DNA of 64,000 nt from assembly GCA_018524725.1 (NCBI GenBank), contig JAEUWP010000364.1:1-64000 (forward strand), given 5' to 3'. A program made the translations under genes and the position numbers. Under the pieces are notes generated by a model that saw only the letters and a list, made by a program, of their open reading frames with translations, did no database searches and had not been told where the DNA came from. Shown one piece after another: positions 10,887 through 21,811 of the stretch (the first letter of the stretch is position 1; each line of letters opens with the position of its first letter). This DNA is from Podaxis mareebaensis. Lineage: Eukaryota; Basidiomycota; Agaricomycetes; Agaricales; Agaricaceae.

Positions 10887-13588
10887 GTATAAGGCATTTC
10901 CACCTGATAAACCTGACTCCTGTGGCGAAAACCAGTGAAACCGGTCTACAAGGAATTTTTTTCACTCCCCTCTGAATCATAACTGTCCTATTCCATTTTC
11001 TTGTTCATACCCAGGACGACGGCTCAACTCACCACGCACGAGGAGGCACAACCGTGGGCACAATACATGCATACTGCTATGTTAACTCAATGGAGGGACA
11101 CATGTGGTAAATTGTATATCCTTTTAGTGGTCACATGCTGCTTTACCAAAAAACCACGATTGCTATCCGCTTGGTGTTGGAATTACTACTTTATCAAACC
11201 TATGTAATGTCGTCGCCTCCCCTTCTCCTCATGTCGAGCCCCCTTATGTACCGGTAGTGTACGATGTGTACCCTCGTTTGTTTACCTCCCAATCCATCGT
11301 TGTCCGTTTGAACGAGTCCCTTCGACACTTGGATCTCCTCCGCAGTTCGCAGATTCTTCCACAACACAGTGCCCGTTTCTCGCTCAATCAGAAAAAACAG
11401 CACCCAAAACCGAGAGCTCATCAGTCACGCCCGAAGACGATGAAAGTAGCGGTAGAAGGCTGTTGCCATGGCCAACTCGACGCCATCTACGACCACATCC
11501 ATGCCCTCGAATCGCAACACAACTATAAAGTCGATCTCTTGCTCATCTGCGGCGACTTCCAGGCTATAAGAAACTATGCCGACTTGCAGTGTATGGCTGT
11601 GCCGAACAAGTACAAAGAGTTGGGTGGGTTTTACAAGTAGGTGCGCCATTTACTTGGGTTTGCGATTTGTGAAAAGGATGAGGTTGCTGATGAGGACGTA
11701 GGTACTATACCAGAGAGAAGACTGCGCCGATCCTGACAGTTGTTATTGGGGGGAACCACGAGGCTTCAAATTATATGTGGGAGCTGTGCGTCTTGCACTT
11801 GTTGATATTCCGTGTTAGTGTTGTTAACATGAAGGATATAGGTACCATGGTGGGTGGTTAGCTCCCAACATCTATTTCCTGGGCCACGCGGGCTGTGTTC
11901 GGGTTAACGGGATCCGCATCGCTGGCGCATCTGGGATTTTCAAATCTTATCACTTCCGCCAAGGTACGCATAGTTCAATAAATGGACTGTAGCGAGCACG
12001 GAGAGGTTCATGGCACACGTAACCTACACTTTCAGGGAGTTACGAACGACTGCCATACACGCCAGATTCCCTCCGGAGTATCTACCATATCCGCGAGTTC
12101 AATGTCCGGCGTTTGTCCCTTGTGAGTCTTTTCCGCTTTTTGCCTCCGGCCCTCTGATAACGCGTAATTAATTCATAGCTCAGCCGGCCAAACGTCTTCC
12201 TCTCGCACGACTGGCCCCAATCCATTGAACATCACGGTGATCTCCGCTCTCTTCTCGAGCAGAAATCTCACCTCGAACAACAAATCAATGATAGGACTCT
12301 TGGCTCGCCTCCCTTTATGGGTTTACTAAGAACGCTGAAACCAGACTGGTGGTTTGCGGCGCATATGCATACGAGGTACGAGGCGGTCGTCGTACACGAG
12401 TCGCCAAGTGACGGAGGCGGTAACGGCGGTGGAGTGGGTGTAGAACGAGGGAATGCACAAAGCAAGGCGAAAAATCCGGTTGAGATCGCTATCGATAATG
12501 AAGGGTTTGATGGTGGTGCCGGAGAGAGCAAATCCTCGGCAGCAGTATGGAATGCTACAGAGGCCTCAGCAACTGTATCACCAGCACCGGCGCCACCCAA
12601 ACAGAACTCGGACGAAACCGCGCTAGATGATGAAGATGCTGTCGAGGCACCCCTACCTCCACTGCCTCCACGTGCTCTCACGTCACCTCATGGCCTAGTC
12701 ACGCGTTTCCTCGCCCTTGACCAGTGTCGACCGGAACGTCAATTCCTCGAGGTCTGTCTCGTCATATCGTTCTCAATACCGATAATAATGCGCTAACTCA
12801 TTCCATACAGGTTGTTGATATCCCAATCCCCATACCCACCCCTAAATACGAACCTACCAGTGCAGAGCCTGGCACAAATGCACCTACGCCACCAACACTC
12901 GAATTCGATCCAGAATGGCTCGCGATAACACGTGCGTTCCACCCTTGGTTCTCTACCACACGTCGACAACGACCATTTCCCGGTGAGACCGAAGCCCGGG
13001 CGAGGGTTGCGACAGCAATGCAGTGGGTCGTTGAGAATCTGCAGAGTGGGTCCCTTAACTCCCGTTCACTTTTTTCTATGGTGCTGATAAGGTGTGTGTC
13101 TTGGCAGAAAACGATCCGACCCTTGCATTGCCAGTTCATGATGTCCAAACATTTGCGCCTACAGCACCTGGCCTCACCTCTCCCTCACCGGATCAACATG
13201 TGAAGGATGACGAACCCCAGCCACCAGCGTACTCGAACCCACAGACTGAAGCGTTTTGCCGGATGCTTGGGATTAATAATAAGATTAATCCTGGTGCTGC
13301 GGGCAGTAGTAGATGGTAAACACTTGAGATTTTGGCGTCGCTGTTTGAGGTGTCAGAGTTCGCGGAAAGAGGGGTCGAGAGAATGCGTGAAGTATGCGCA
13401 GAATAGGCCAGGTTGGAAAAATATGTTGTCAGTTATCTAGTGGCAGTCAGAGTAGATGACTATTCGATGCCCTCAGGTTCAATTTTGACCGTCTTTGTTT
13501 GGTTAATCTACTGAAGGATTTTCTTGGATCCAGTCTCATTAAATGAACCCGCCCGCATGTGTTGGTGCTATATCTGGCCGGGCGTCTA
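10887..13588 (+). repeat. Left arm of the DBR1 inverted duplication
   Basis: This 2.7-kb segment matches the reverse complement of 15050-17602, including promoter, all introns and 3' flank. Its edges abut D1 on the left (...CGGAAG / GTATAAGG...) and D2 on the right. Confidence 0.9.
11440..13319 (+). CDS. DBR1: Lariat debranching enzyme, copy 1
   Basis: Hydrolyses the 2'-5' bond of excised intron lariats in the nucleus. Seven exons: 11440-11636, 11702-11785, 11842-11963, 12036-12121, 12179-12751, 12811-13045, 13108-13319; 502 aa. The metallophosphoesterase motifs are all present: [34 protein letters not shown] and [11 protein letters not shown]. The lariat-recognition region [12 protein letters not shown] and the C-terminal mark [15 protein letters not shown] are also kept. 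A Pro/Gly/Glu-rich, low-complexity insert lies between [12 protein letters not shown] and TRFLALDQC (about residues 265-370). Intron 5 has an unusual donor (GTCTGT). An in-frame ATG at 11257 would add 61 residues, but family start and copy 2 favour 11440. Convergent with copy 2. Confidence 0.95.
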
Positions 13589-15035
13589 CTCTTTAATACT
13601 ACCCTCTAGCGCACTATATCGAGAAACATTGTCAAACGCCTTTGAAATTAAATCAAGGCTCATTCAATACCTCGGGATTCCTGAGAACGTGATTTGTATG
13701 AGTTTGTATGCGGGTCGTTTCTGCTCCATCTCTTCAGTAATTGATGAAAGAACACAACTCGACGGTAGTCAGCGTGATCTGCGAAAAGATGGTTTCTTGA
13801 AGATACGGAAACCTATACTTGCCCAATAGGTGAAGGGGGAGATTTGTACGGTATTGCGAACGCGGCAAGGCAGAACTAATCGTCTAGGGCAGCAGTGCAT
13901 GAGGATATTATTAGTACAGTCAATGACAGCAACAATTGGGAGAGTACAGACAACCAGGATGTTGGAAGAGAATGTAGTCGACTGGGGTGAGAAATCGGGC
14001 AACGTTACGTTACCTGTGGTTCGAACAAGGGAGAGATGAGAAGATTTTCTCTAGTCTTCTGGAACATGCAATAATGTGGGTCGATAATTGAAGGACGTTA
14101 GGGAAGGAAGGGAAGATAGTGAGAAGGCATGCACACAAGTTAGAGATGAGACACACCAACTGAATTTCGCCCAACGAGGGAAATCTACATATGACCAAAT
14201 TGGACACAAAGTGTCCCAATTGTTTCATGTGCAAACATTGTCCCACTGTTCCTCCCTTCAACAAGTGTTCGTTCCTCCCTTGGCATTACCAAGAACATCA
14301 TGAGCCCTCAACCTGTAAGGAGCCTCTTCGAGTAACCCGGAGACACAGACCCAGTAATCTTTGTACTGCATGGTACCCCCTATATACGTAGGGACGAAAG
14401 GACGGGTGACATGAACGTACGTTCCGGGAGGGTGGTTGCTCCACAGAACCTATCATGCTTCCCAGCGTTTACGGCCCATTCTCAAGCTTGGTACCAGTGA
14501 AGGATATTCTTTCTCTCAGATGGTGACCAGGCAATGGCATGGATGAACGCCGTGGCTTCTAGGTCCGAAGTTTGGCGCAAGAAATCAAGAAGCCATACCA
14601 TCAGTTCCCCAAACCCGTAAGTTGAACTAGAGCATGTTTGCAAACCGTGTTCAGCGAGATTCTGGGCGTGAAGCAATCCAATTTCAATTCAGTTTTTACT
14701 AATAAATCAGTGAAAACGAAGTTGCAAATGTGCTCTACTTCCATTCCATTTTCCCCCCAGAATGCCCACATATCAGCGGCCTTAAGAGTCCGGGGGAATT
14801 ATTCCCATGGTTCCATACGACGAAGTCGTGCCCGTCCGGCATTGTTGCACTAAATACACATCCTAATGACTCTCGTTTGAGATGGTCAAATAGCTTATAC
14901 AAATGCTTTCAGTAAGCCATCGACGTTCAGACAGTTAGTCGTTATCGGTGGGAGACCTTGAATGAGGGCTTTCCGATGAAAATTGATAATGGCTTGCTTG
15001 CATTTCAGAGAAGATATGCTCTTCAAGTTCGGAAG
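13589..15035 (+). repeat. D2, repeat copy between the two DBR1 arms
   Basis: Direct repeat of D1, about 1.45 kb, forming the spacer of the DBR1 palindrome. Its first about 70 bp (13589-13660) are missing from D1 but recur at 17603-17674. It carries about 150 bp near 14685-14837 that D1 lacks. Open frames are short and their boundaries do not coincide between copies, so I call no gene. Confidence 0.85.
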
Positions 15036-15049
15036 GCTTGCTACGTCCC

Positions 15050-17602
15050 TAGACACCCGGCCAGATATAGCGCCAACACGTGTAGGCGGGTTCGTTCAAT
15101 GAAGCTAGATCCAAGAGAATCCTTCAGTAAATTAACCAAAATGAAGGCGGTCAAAACTGAGTCTGAGGGCATCGAATAATCATCTCCCCTCTGACTACCA
15201 CTAGATAACCATCAACATATCTTTCCAACCTGGCCCATTCTGCGCGTACTTCACGTATTCCCTCGACCCCCCTTTCCGCGAACTCTGACACATCAAACGA
15301 CAAAGTCTCAAGCGCTTATGATCTACTACCGCCCGCAGTAGCACCAGGATTAATTTTATTCTCAATCCCAAGCATCTGGCAAAACGCTTCAGTCTGTGGG
15401 TTCGAATACGCTGGTGGCTGGGGATCATTATCCTTCACACGTTTATCGGGTGAGGGAGAGACGGGACCAGAAGCTGTAGGTGCAAATGTTTGGACGTCCT
15501 GAACTGGCAACGCAAGCGTTGGATCGTTCCCTGCGAGGAATACACCCTGTCAGAACCATAGAAAAAAAAGTGAACAAGAGTTAAGAGACCCACTCTGTAG
15601 ATTCTCAACGACCCACTGCATTGCGGTCGCGACTGCTGCCCGGGCTTCGGTCTCATCGGGAAACGGTGGTTGTTGATGCGTGGTAGAGAACCAAGGATGG
15701 AATGCACGCGTTATCGCGAGCCATTCTGGGTCGAATTCAAGTACTGGGGACGTATATGCATCTGTACCAGGCTCTGCACTCGTAGATTCGGATTTGGACG
15801 CGGGTGTGGGAATTGGGATATCAACGATCTGCATGGGATGGATTAGCGCGTTATTATCGGTATTGACAAAGATACGACAAGGCGGACCTCGAGGAATTGA
15901 CGTTTTGGTAGACACTTGTCGAGGGCAAGGAAACGCGTGACTGGGCCTTGGGGCGACGTGGGAACAGGTGGAGGTGGTGGAGGTGGGTGCGCCTCGACAG
16001 TATCTTCTTCATCATCTAGTGTGATTTCGTCCGGGTTCTGTTTGGGTGGCAACGGTGCTGGTGGTACAGTTGCTGGGGTCTCTGTAGTATTCGATGCTGT
16101 CGCCGAAGATTTGCTCTCCCTGACACCACCATCAAATTCTTCATCGTCGATAGCGATCTCGTCCGGATTTCTCGCCTTGCTTTGGGCATCTTCTGGATCT
16201 GCACCCGCTCCACCCCCGTTACCGACTCCGTCACCTGGTGACTCGTGTACGACGACGGCCTCGTACCTCGTATGCAGATGCGCCGCGAACCACCAGTCCG
16301 GTTTCAGTGTCCTTAATAAACCCATCAAGGGAGGAGAGCCAAGAGCCTTATTGTTGATATCTTGTCGGAGGAATGATTTCCGCGCGAGGAGAGAGCGAAG
16401 ATCGCCATGGTGTTCAATGGATTGGGGCCAGTCGTGCGAGAGGAAGATGTTTGGGCGGCTGAGCTATGAATTAATAACGCACCATTAGAAAGCAGGAGCG
16501 GGCGAAAAGAAAAGAAAAGACTTACAAGTGACAAACGTCGGACATTGAACTCGCGGATGTGGTAGATGCTCCTGAGGGAGCTTGCTGTGTACGGTAATCG
16601 TTCAAAACTCCCTGAAAGTGTAAATTGCGCGCGCCATGAGCCTCTCCGTGCTTGCTACAGTCCAACTGTTGAAGTGTGCGTACCATGACGGAAGTCGTGA
16701 GACTTGAAGATCCCTGATGCACCAGCTATGCGGATCCCGTTTACCCGAACGCAGCCTGCGTGGCCCAGGAAATAGATGTTGGGAGCTAACCACCCACCAT
16801 GGTATCTGTATCCTTGCTTGTTAACAGCCCCGACACAGGGGATCAACAAGGTCAAAACGCACAGTTCCCACATATAATTTGAAGCTTCGTGATTTCCCCC
16901 AATAACGACCGTCAGGATCGGCGCAGTCTTCTCTCCCGTATAATACCTGCGTCCTCATCAGCAACCTCATCCTTTTCACAAATCGCAAACCCAAGTAAAT
17001 GGCGCACCTACTTGTAAAACCCACCCAACTCTTTGTACTTGTTCGGCACAGCCATACACTGCAAGTCGGCATAGTTTCTTATAGCCTGGAAGTCGCCGCA
17101 GATGAGCAAGAGATCGACTTTATAGTTGTGTTGCAGTTCGAGAGCGTGGAGGTGACTGTAGATGGCGTCGAGTTGGCCATGACAACAGCCTTCTACCGCT
17201 ATTTTCATCGCCTTGGGACGTGACTGATGAGCCCTTGGTTTTGGGTGCTGTTTTTTTCTGATTGCGCGAGAAACTGACGCTGTGTTGTGGAAGAATCTGG
17301 GGGCTGCGGAAGAGATCCAAGCGGACAGCAATCGTGGTTGTTGGTAAAGCAGCATGTGATCACCAAAAGGATATACAATTTACCACATGTGTACCCCCAA
17401 GTTAACACAACAATACGCATATATCGCGCCCACTATTATACGTCCTCGTGTGTGGTGAGTTGAGCCGTCGTCCTGGATATGAACCAGAAAATGGAATAGG
17501 ACAGCTATGATTCAGAGGCGAGTGAAAGGAAAATCCTTGTCGACCCGTCTCACTGGTTTTCGCCACAGGAGTCAGGTTTACCGGGTGGAAATACCTTATA
17601 CC
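15050..17602 (-). repeat. Right arm of the DBR1 inverted duplication
   Basis: Inverted copy of 10887-13588. It is about 150 bp shorter, mainly because it lacks a stretch of the leader present at about 11175-11332 in the left arm. Bases 15036-15049 at the junction with D2 match neither arm. Confidence 0.9.
15316..17208 (-). CDS. DBR1: Lariat debranching enzyme, copy 2
   Basis: Paralog of the gene at 11440, inverted. Seven exons: 17208-17012, 16946-16863, 16805-16684, 16611-16526, 16463-15888, 15828-15594, 15530-15316; 504 aa. All intron positions and phases equal those of copy 1, so it arose by DNA duplication and not by retrocopying. Catalytic motifs are intact ([42 protein letters not shown]). 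Differences from copy 1 are substitutions scattered through the protein plus small length changes in the acidic/proline-rich insert and tail, with the frame always kept, so selection may still act on both. Intron 5 donor is GTCCGC, also atypical. Which copy is ancestral cannot be told from this window. Confidence 0.95.
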
Positions 17603-17674
17603 CTCTCTAGTACTACCTCCTAGGGGCACCATATCGAGAAACATCGCCAACGCCTTTGAAATCAAATCCAGGCG
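17603..17674 (+). repeat. D3, short fragment of the D repeat
   Basis: About 72 bp (ATATCGAGAAACATCGCC, then CGCCTTTGAAATCAAATC) matching the first part of D2 in direct orientation, immediately outside the right DBR1 arm. Similarity stops near 17674. Confidence 0.75.
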
Positions 17675-18491
17675 GTATGCTAACGAAGCAGGAGAGCGAA
17701 GGGTGCGACAAGATAGGGGAGCGCAACCGATAACGAAAGGAAATCTTTTTGGAGCTGGCCCGAAGTCAACAAAGAAAAGGAAACAAGAAGAATAGTCAGA
17801 TTCCTCCAAAAGGATTGTCACATCCTCGCTCAAGCTCGAAGTTTGTCCTCCAAAGTAGTATATTCCGAGACTGTATACTGGTGCGTTCCAGGATATAACG
17901 GAATAACGTCTTGATTGAGATGCAGTGCAGGAACTGGAAAGAATGATCTAGTTTAGATAAGACTTAACTCTCAAAGAGGGGTGAAAAGGTAACGGCACAA
18001 AGCAGTACAGGTGACCGTCAATGGCTCGCAGGCATCGCTTTGCTCTTGAGCCCCTCCCTAGGGCTCGGGGGGAGCCCATGACTTAAGCACGAGGCCCCAT
18101 CTCAGCATACGAAACAACGCAGTGCTTTAGCACGCTCCTAGAGACTCCCAGAGACCTCATGCCAAAAAAAAATCAGCTGTTAAGTACCTCGGGTTTCATT
18201 TTCTGTCATCATCTTGATTGTTCCACGCGAGACTCAGATGATCGTCCTCCAAGAAAAGCGAGGTCTGTCATCCTATCCGAATAGACAGCTGTGCCCGTTT
18301 GCTGATCCCTGAGCTTTCCACTACCCAGAATCTATGAGCACGGTCCGCAGTACTGAGTCAAAAATCATTAGTAGAACGCGAAATTGTTCCAGGGGCGCTG
18401 GATAGCCGCCCACCAGAATATAAGACCAGGCAGAGCTGTGTGCAAAGGACTCAGCCAAACCACCCACTTGAACCTTGCTCACTTCACTACT
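17675..18491. other. Intergenic, no gene seen
   Basis: A minus-strand frame (17833-17402) runs across the arm/D3 junction and is judged accidental. A small hairpin-capable sequence (GAGCCC-7 nt-GGGCTC) lies near 18050-18070. The 3' part is promoter region of paralog C. Confidence 0.55.
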
Positions 18492-19291
18492 ATGTCTTTT
18501 CTTCCCGGCATGTTCTACGTGTATATGGAATGCGACCGTCGCCATGTGCGTTTCTTTTCATTTATCCACACCCGCCCAGGTTCATGAACTTACTTCGCTT
18601 CCTAGTACCTCGTGGCATTCCCTTCTCGTGCTTCTGCTGATCAATTCTGGCGCATCGTGCAGAGGGTCGACGATCGTTCAAGAGAATGTCGTCGACACAA
18701 CCCGCAATACCTCACTGTTCCCGTTCTTCCAAATAGGACCCAGACCGAAGGCTGGGATCCGAAATTATGTATCGTCCATCCAATCCCCTCTGACCAGCCC
18801 CTACCTATGGCTCCACCTGACGATCGCCCTGATAATGTAAATGGGAGATGGTAAGTCCTAAGCTTATCAACTTCCCGCAAATCTGACATTGAACTGAATT
18901 GCCCAGTTTCTACATTCGGTCAACGTTGCACCCCGAGTTCTATTGGCACTTCAACCCGGCCCGTGGTCAAGTTGAGGTCTCCAGAACCCATCAGACGAGA
19001 TTCATCATCCAGAGAAGGAGGCCACTATCAATCGCAACTCGGCCAAGCGAAGATATCCTGATTGGTGACGACGATATTACTATCTCAGTCGCGCCGCATG
19101 ACAGCCAAGGACAAAGTCAGGCAATGAGGCTGACGAGAGATCAGCGGAATATGCTGGTGCCGGGAAATAACGGGGGGTTCAAGTTTAAGCATTTCGAAAG
19201 CGGCTTTTATGCAATTTATCCAGGCGATGATGGACCGCTTTTCGTTGCTTCCAAGCCTGAGAGTGGAGAAAGATGGGAGTTCGTAGTTTGA
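18492..19291 (+). CDS. Unrecognised small protein, paralog family member C
   Basis: Three exons: 18492-18545, 18606-18850, 18907-19291; 227 aa. Third member of the family at 5124 and 6648, with the identical 54-nt first exon and the same intron phases. Start MSFLPGMFYVY; exon 2 YLVAFPSRASADQFW to DDRPDNVNG; exon 3 FYIRSTLHPEFYWHF, TRFIIQRR, EDILIGDDDITISVAP, FKFKHFESGFYAIYPG, GERWEFV. It is more diverged than A and B are from each other and has a shorter C-terminal loop. It lies 11 kb from the tandem pair, on the far side of the DBR1 duplication. Function unknown; the GDDGPLFVASKPESGERWEF block again looks like a beta-trefoil end strand. Confidence 0.75.
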
Positions 19292-20347
19292 TGAGAGACC
19301 TTTGTTGATGTCTTGCCTTCTGTTCTCAGATTAATCATGTAGGACATCGACGGGAGTACTCAAGGAATGGCTCCGTCAGCATAGCCCGTCAGAACCTTTT
19401 TTTCCTTCAGCTTTTCTCGAAATTTATTTTATCGATTGTTTGACACGATTCTCTTGTATGCTACAGAAATTCCTATTTAATAAATACTTAATTTCGCAGC
19501 AACTAAGCGTACTATAATCTTACCTTTGCCCTTCCCATATAGATATTTGTTGAACGGGACGTCAATATCCCAGTGCCCAAGCTGTGGGCTTCCGAACCTG
19601 ACCGAGACTGTCAACTTAGTTCTAACAGATATCTTCGGTGTGAAAGAAATGGAGTGAGACGGAACGCAAGAATAGTTGGGTCCGTTTGCAGGAGTCCATC
19701 ACAACAGTCACAGTGAGAGTTTGCGGCTGGTGCTTTCGGAATCAAGTCAATTTCTTCTCTTGAGTACTCCAACACCTCCTTTGGGTATCCGAGATGCTTT
19801 ATCCCATTTTGCTCTGGATGGTATGCCCGTTGTGCCCTGGCCTAGAATACTGGAGGGAATCGGGATCAGACTGGACTTGTCTTTTACCTGTCTGCATGTG
19901 CGAAAGGGTGCATAGTCAGGATATTCACCAATGAGCAATCAGCATATGCTGGGGAGGCCCATTTCACGATATGTTCGATGGGGGTCAAGTGTACACAGGT
20001 TAACTCGGAGTTACCAGAAACCTTGTCTAAAAAGTGGTATTAAATGTATGATTATATTCCTGGGAAGGGAACGATCAGCCATCGTCGAGAATGTTGAAGG
20101 GGGACAAATATGAATCAGGTGTACTGAATTCTTCAGAACTTCCGGTACGGCACCGAAGGTCTGACGAACGAGTTTTTAGCCGGACATAAATCGTCCATCT
20201 TCCCAAGCGCCAGCAAGAGCACAGCACTTCGAAGCGTCATATGGCCCCGGCAAGATATCATCTCGAAACGGAGGTAATAAGAAAGGAAGACTCACCGACA
20301 GCATTACACAAAGCGAAGCCGAAAACCAGATCCCTTGATACACAACA
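19292..20347. other. Intergenic, no gene supported
   Basis: A 79-codon plus frame (19676-19915) has no homology I recognise and no convincing splice context. The rest are 3' flanks of two convergent genes. Confidence 0.55.
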
Positions 20348-21811
20348 TTAATCCGCGTCATCTTCTTCATCTGTTAACTCATCTCCTTCCCTCACGCCAG
20401 CGTGTCTGTCATATCCGTTCCGACGCGCCCAAGAACGTCCATCTGTATAAGGCATGATGCGCAGGGGAATGATAAGGGTATACCAAGGGCTATAATCAAG
20501 TGTTAGCCAGGAAATGAAGCGCACACAATTCACTCACTATCCACCCTCTTCAATATTAAAGAATAGCTCGAGGTTTTTCCACTTCCTGTCACAAATTTGA
20601 AATCACGAAATTCCCAGTAGGACACTGGATGTACGAACCCGAGATCATACGAGTTAATGAATTCCTTTATAGAGAAAATTAGTAAAGAGAAATACGAGAG
20701 CCAAGAAAAGAGCACACCTCTCCTCTCTCTTTTGCTTTCTTACGATATACTTCGTGGTCTTGGGCTTCTACAGACGTCTCTCCCTGGGCAATGCTCCACA
20801 AATGGTAGCCGCCCATGATGCCCACCGCAAGGCAAAGCACAACGGAGAGGATATAGATCATCGCAAAGGCAATTTCAGGAACGCGGTATGGCCACTACAC
20901 CGTGTAAGATTGTGCAGGGGGTACGCGCGGAAGTACATACCTCGAGACTGTACGTTACCCCTAGCGATTCAAGAAGGAAGGGCCATCCGAGGACACTGTA
21001 GCACATCGTCGCTATCGCGAGGTACACCCTATTGGGGTATTAGTTGCGTGTGATTTCTAAGAAATGAAGACACGAACAAGAATAAGACGAAGTGGCGCTC
21101 GTTATGTAGCCCAACACATTGGTTTATCCCTACAAAGAATCAATCTGATGTGCAGGTGGACGAGTGAGGGATTTACACTAGGGACCTATGAGCGATATAT
21201 CGGTGTGTAGACAAGTAGTCACTTACGGGACAATGGTGGTCATATTTGAGAACACAACGATTGCATATCCGACAATGGTGAGCTCTCTCTCGGCAATTGT
21301 CAGACGATACCAGGGTTAACGGTCCGGTGGACTCACTTCTGGACGTTGTATACCACACTTGCGACACTTCGTCACCTCCGCGGCCGTAACGTGAACGCCG
21401 CTCACTCTTACAGGAGCAGTAAGGACACCACCATCACCGATCCGCCTCTTAGCTATTCTCTTTGCCCAAAGTAATCCATGTCCTTGTTCCCTCGGCGGCT
21501 CCTCAACGAAACCAGGCTTCACAGTGCAAACGTAGTAGTAATGGACGTGTAGATTGAGCGCAATTAAGATGCATATCGGCAATGTTATAAAACGATAGTT
21601 GAGAGTTGGTGCAATTACGTCGACTAACAAATACTTGAGTTAAGGTGATATCCTAAACACCATAATGAAAGAACTTACAAAAACATACTGTTCCTGTAGC
21701 GGACAGAATAACAGCAAGAGCAACAAAATACGGGCCTGCTGCACCCGTTATCCTGTCGCCAATCCGCTCAAGGGTTCGGAAACACCGAAAAACACGTCGG
21801 GCGCATAACAT
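20348..21811 (-). CDS. DHHC palmitoyltransferase
   Basis: S-acyltransferase of endomembranes that attaches palmitate to cysteines. Model: 21811-21679, 21623-21337, 21286-21227, 21177 (one nucleotide), 21129-21078, 21028-20941, 20894-20718, 20664-20635, 20581-20538, 20489-20348; 337 aa. Two N-terminal membrane segments (AAGPYFVALAVIL, ITLPICILIALNLHVHYYY), then the Cys-rich domain with CRKCG, HHCRICNRC and the catalytic DHHC, then two more segments (LFLVYLAIATMCYSVLGWPF, FAMIYILSVVLCLAVGI) and an acidic tail ending DEEDDAD. The exon after DHHCP starts GG ATA AAC and needs one more base to encode the conserved Trp; only a T at 21177 flanked by AG and GT restores the frame (see findings). Upstream ATG at 21874 is possible but the MLCARRVFRCF start fits the family. 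Confidence 0.88.

Noticed and set aside
12268..12681. Frames antisense to both DBR1 inserts
   Set aside because: They arise from the low-complexity acidic insert and appear in both copies only because the DNA is duplicated.
9692..15035. Small frames in D1 and D2 as a transposase gene
   Set aside because: Their starts and stops differ between the copies, lengths are under about 105 codons, and no transposase, integrase or reverse transcriptase motif is visible.
17402..17833. 143-codon minus-strand open frame
   Set aside because: It crosses the junction between the right DBR1 arm and the D3 fragment, has no recognisable homology, and its left-arm counterpart is not open in the same way; best seen as accidental.
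20348..21811. DHHC gene as a pseudogene because of the frameshift after DHHCP
   Set aside because: All other exons are intact with good splice sites, and a one-base exon at 21177 with proper AG/GT flanks restores the frame. A broken gene would be expected to carry further lesions.
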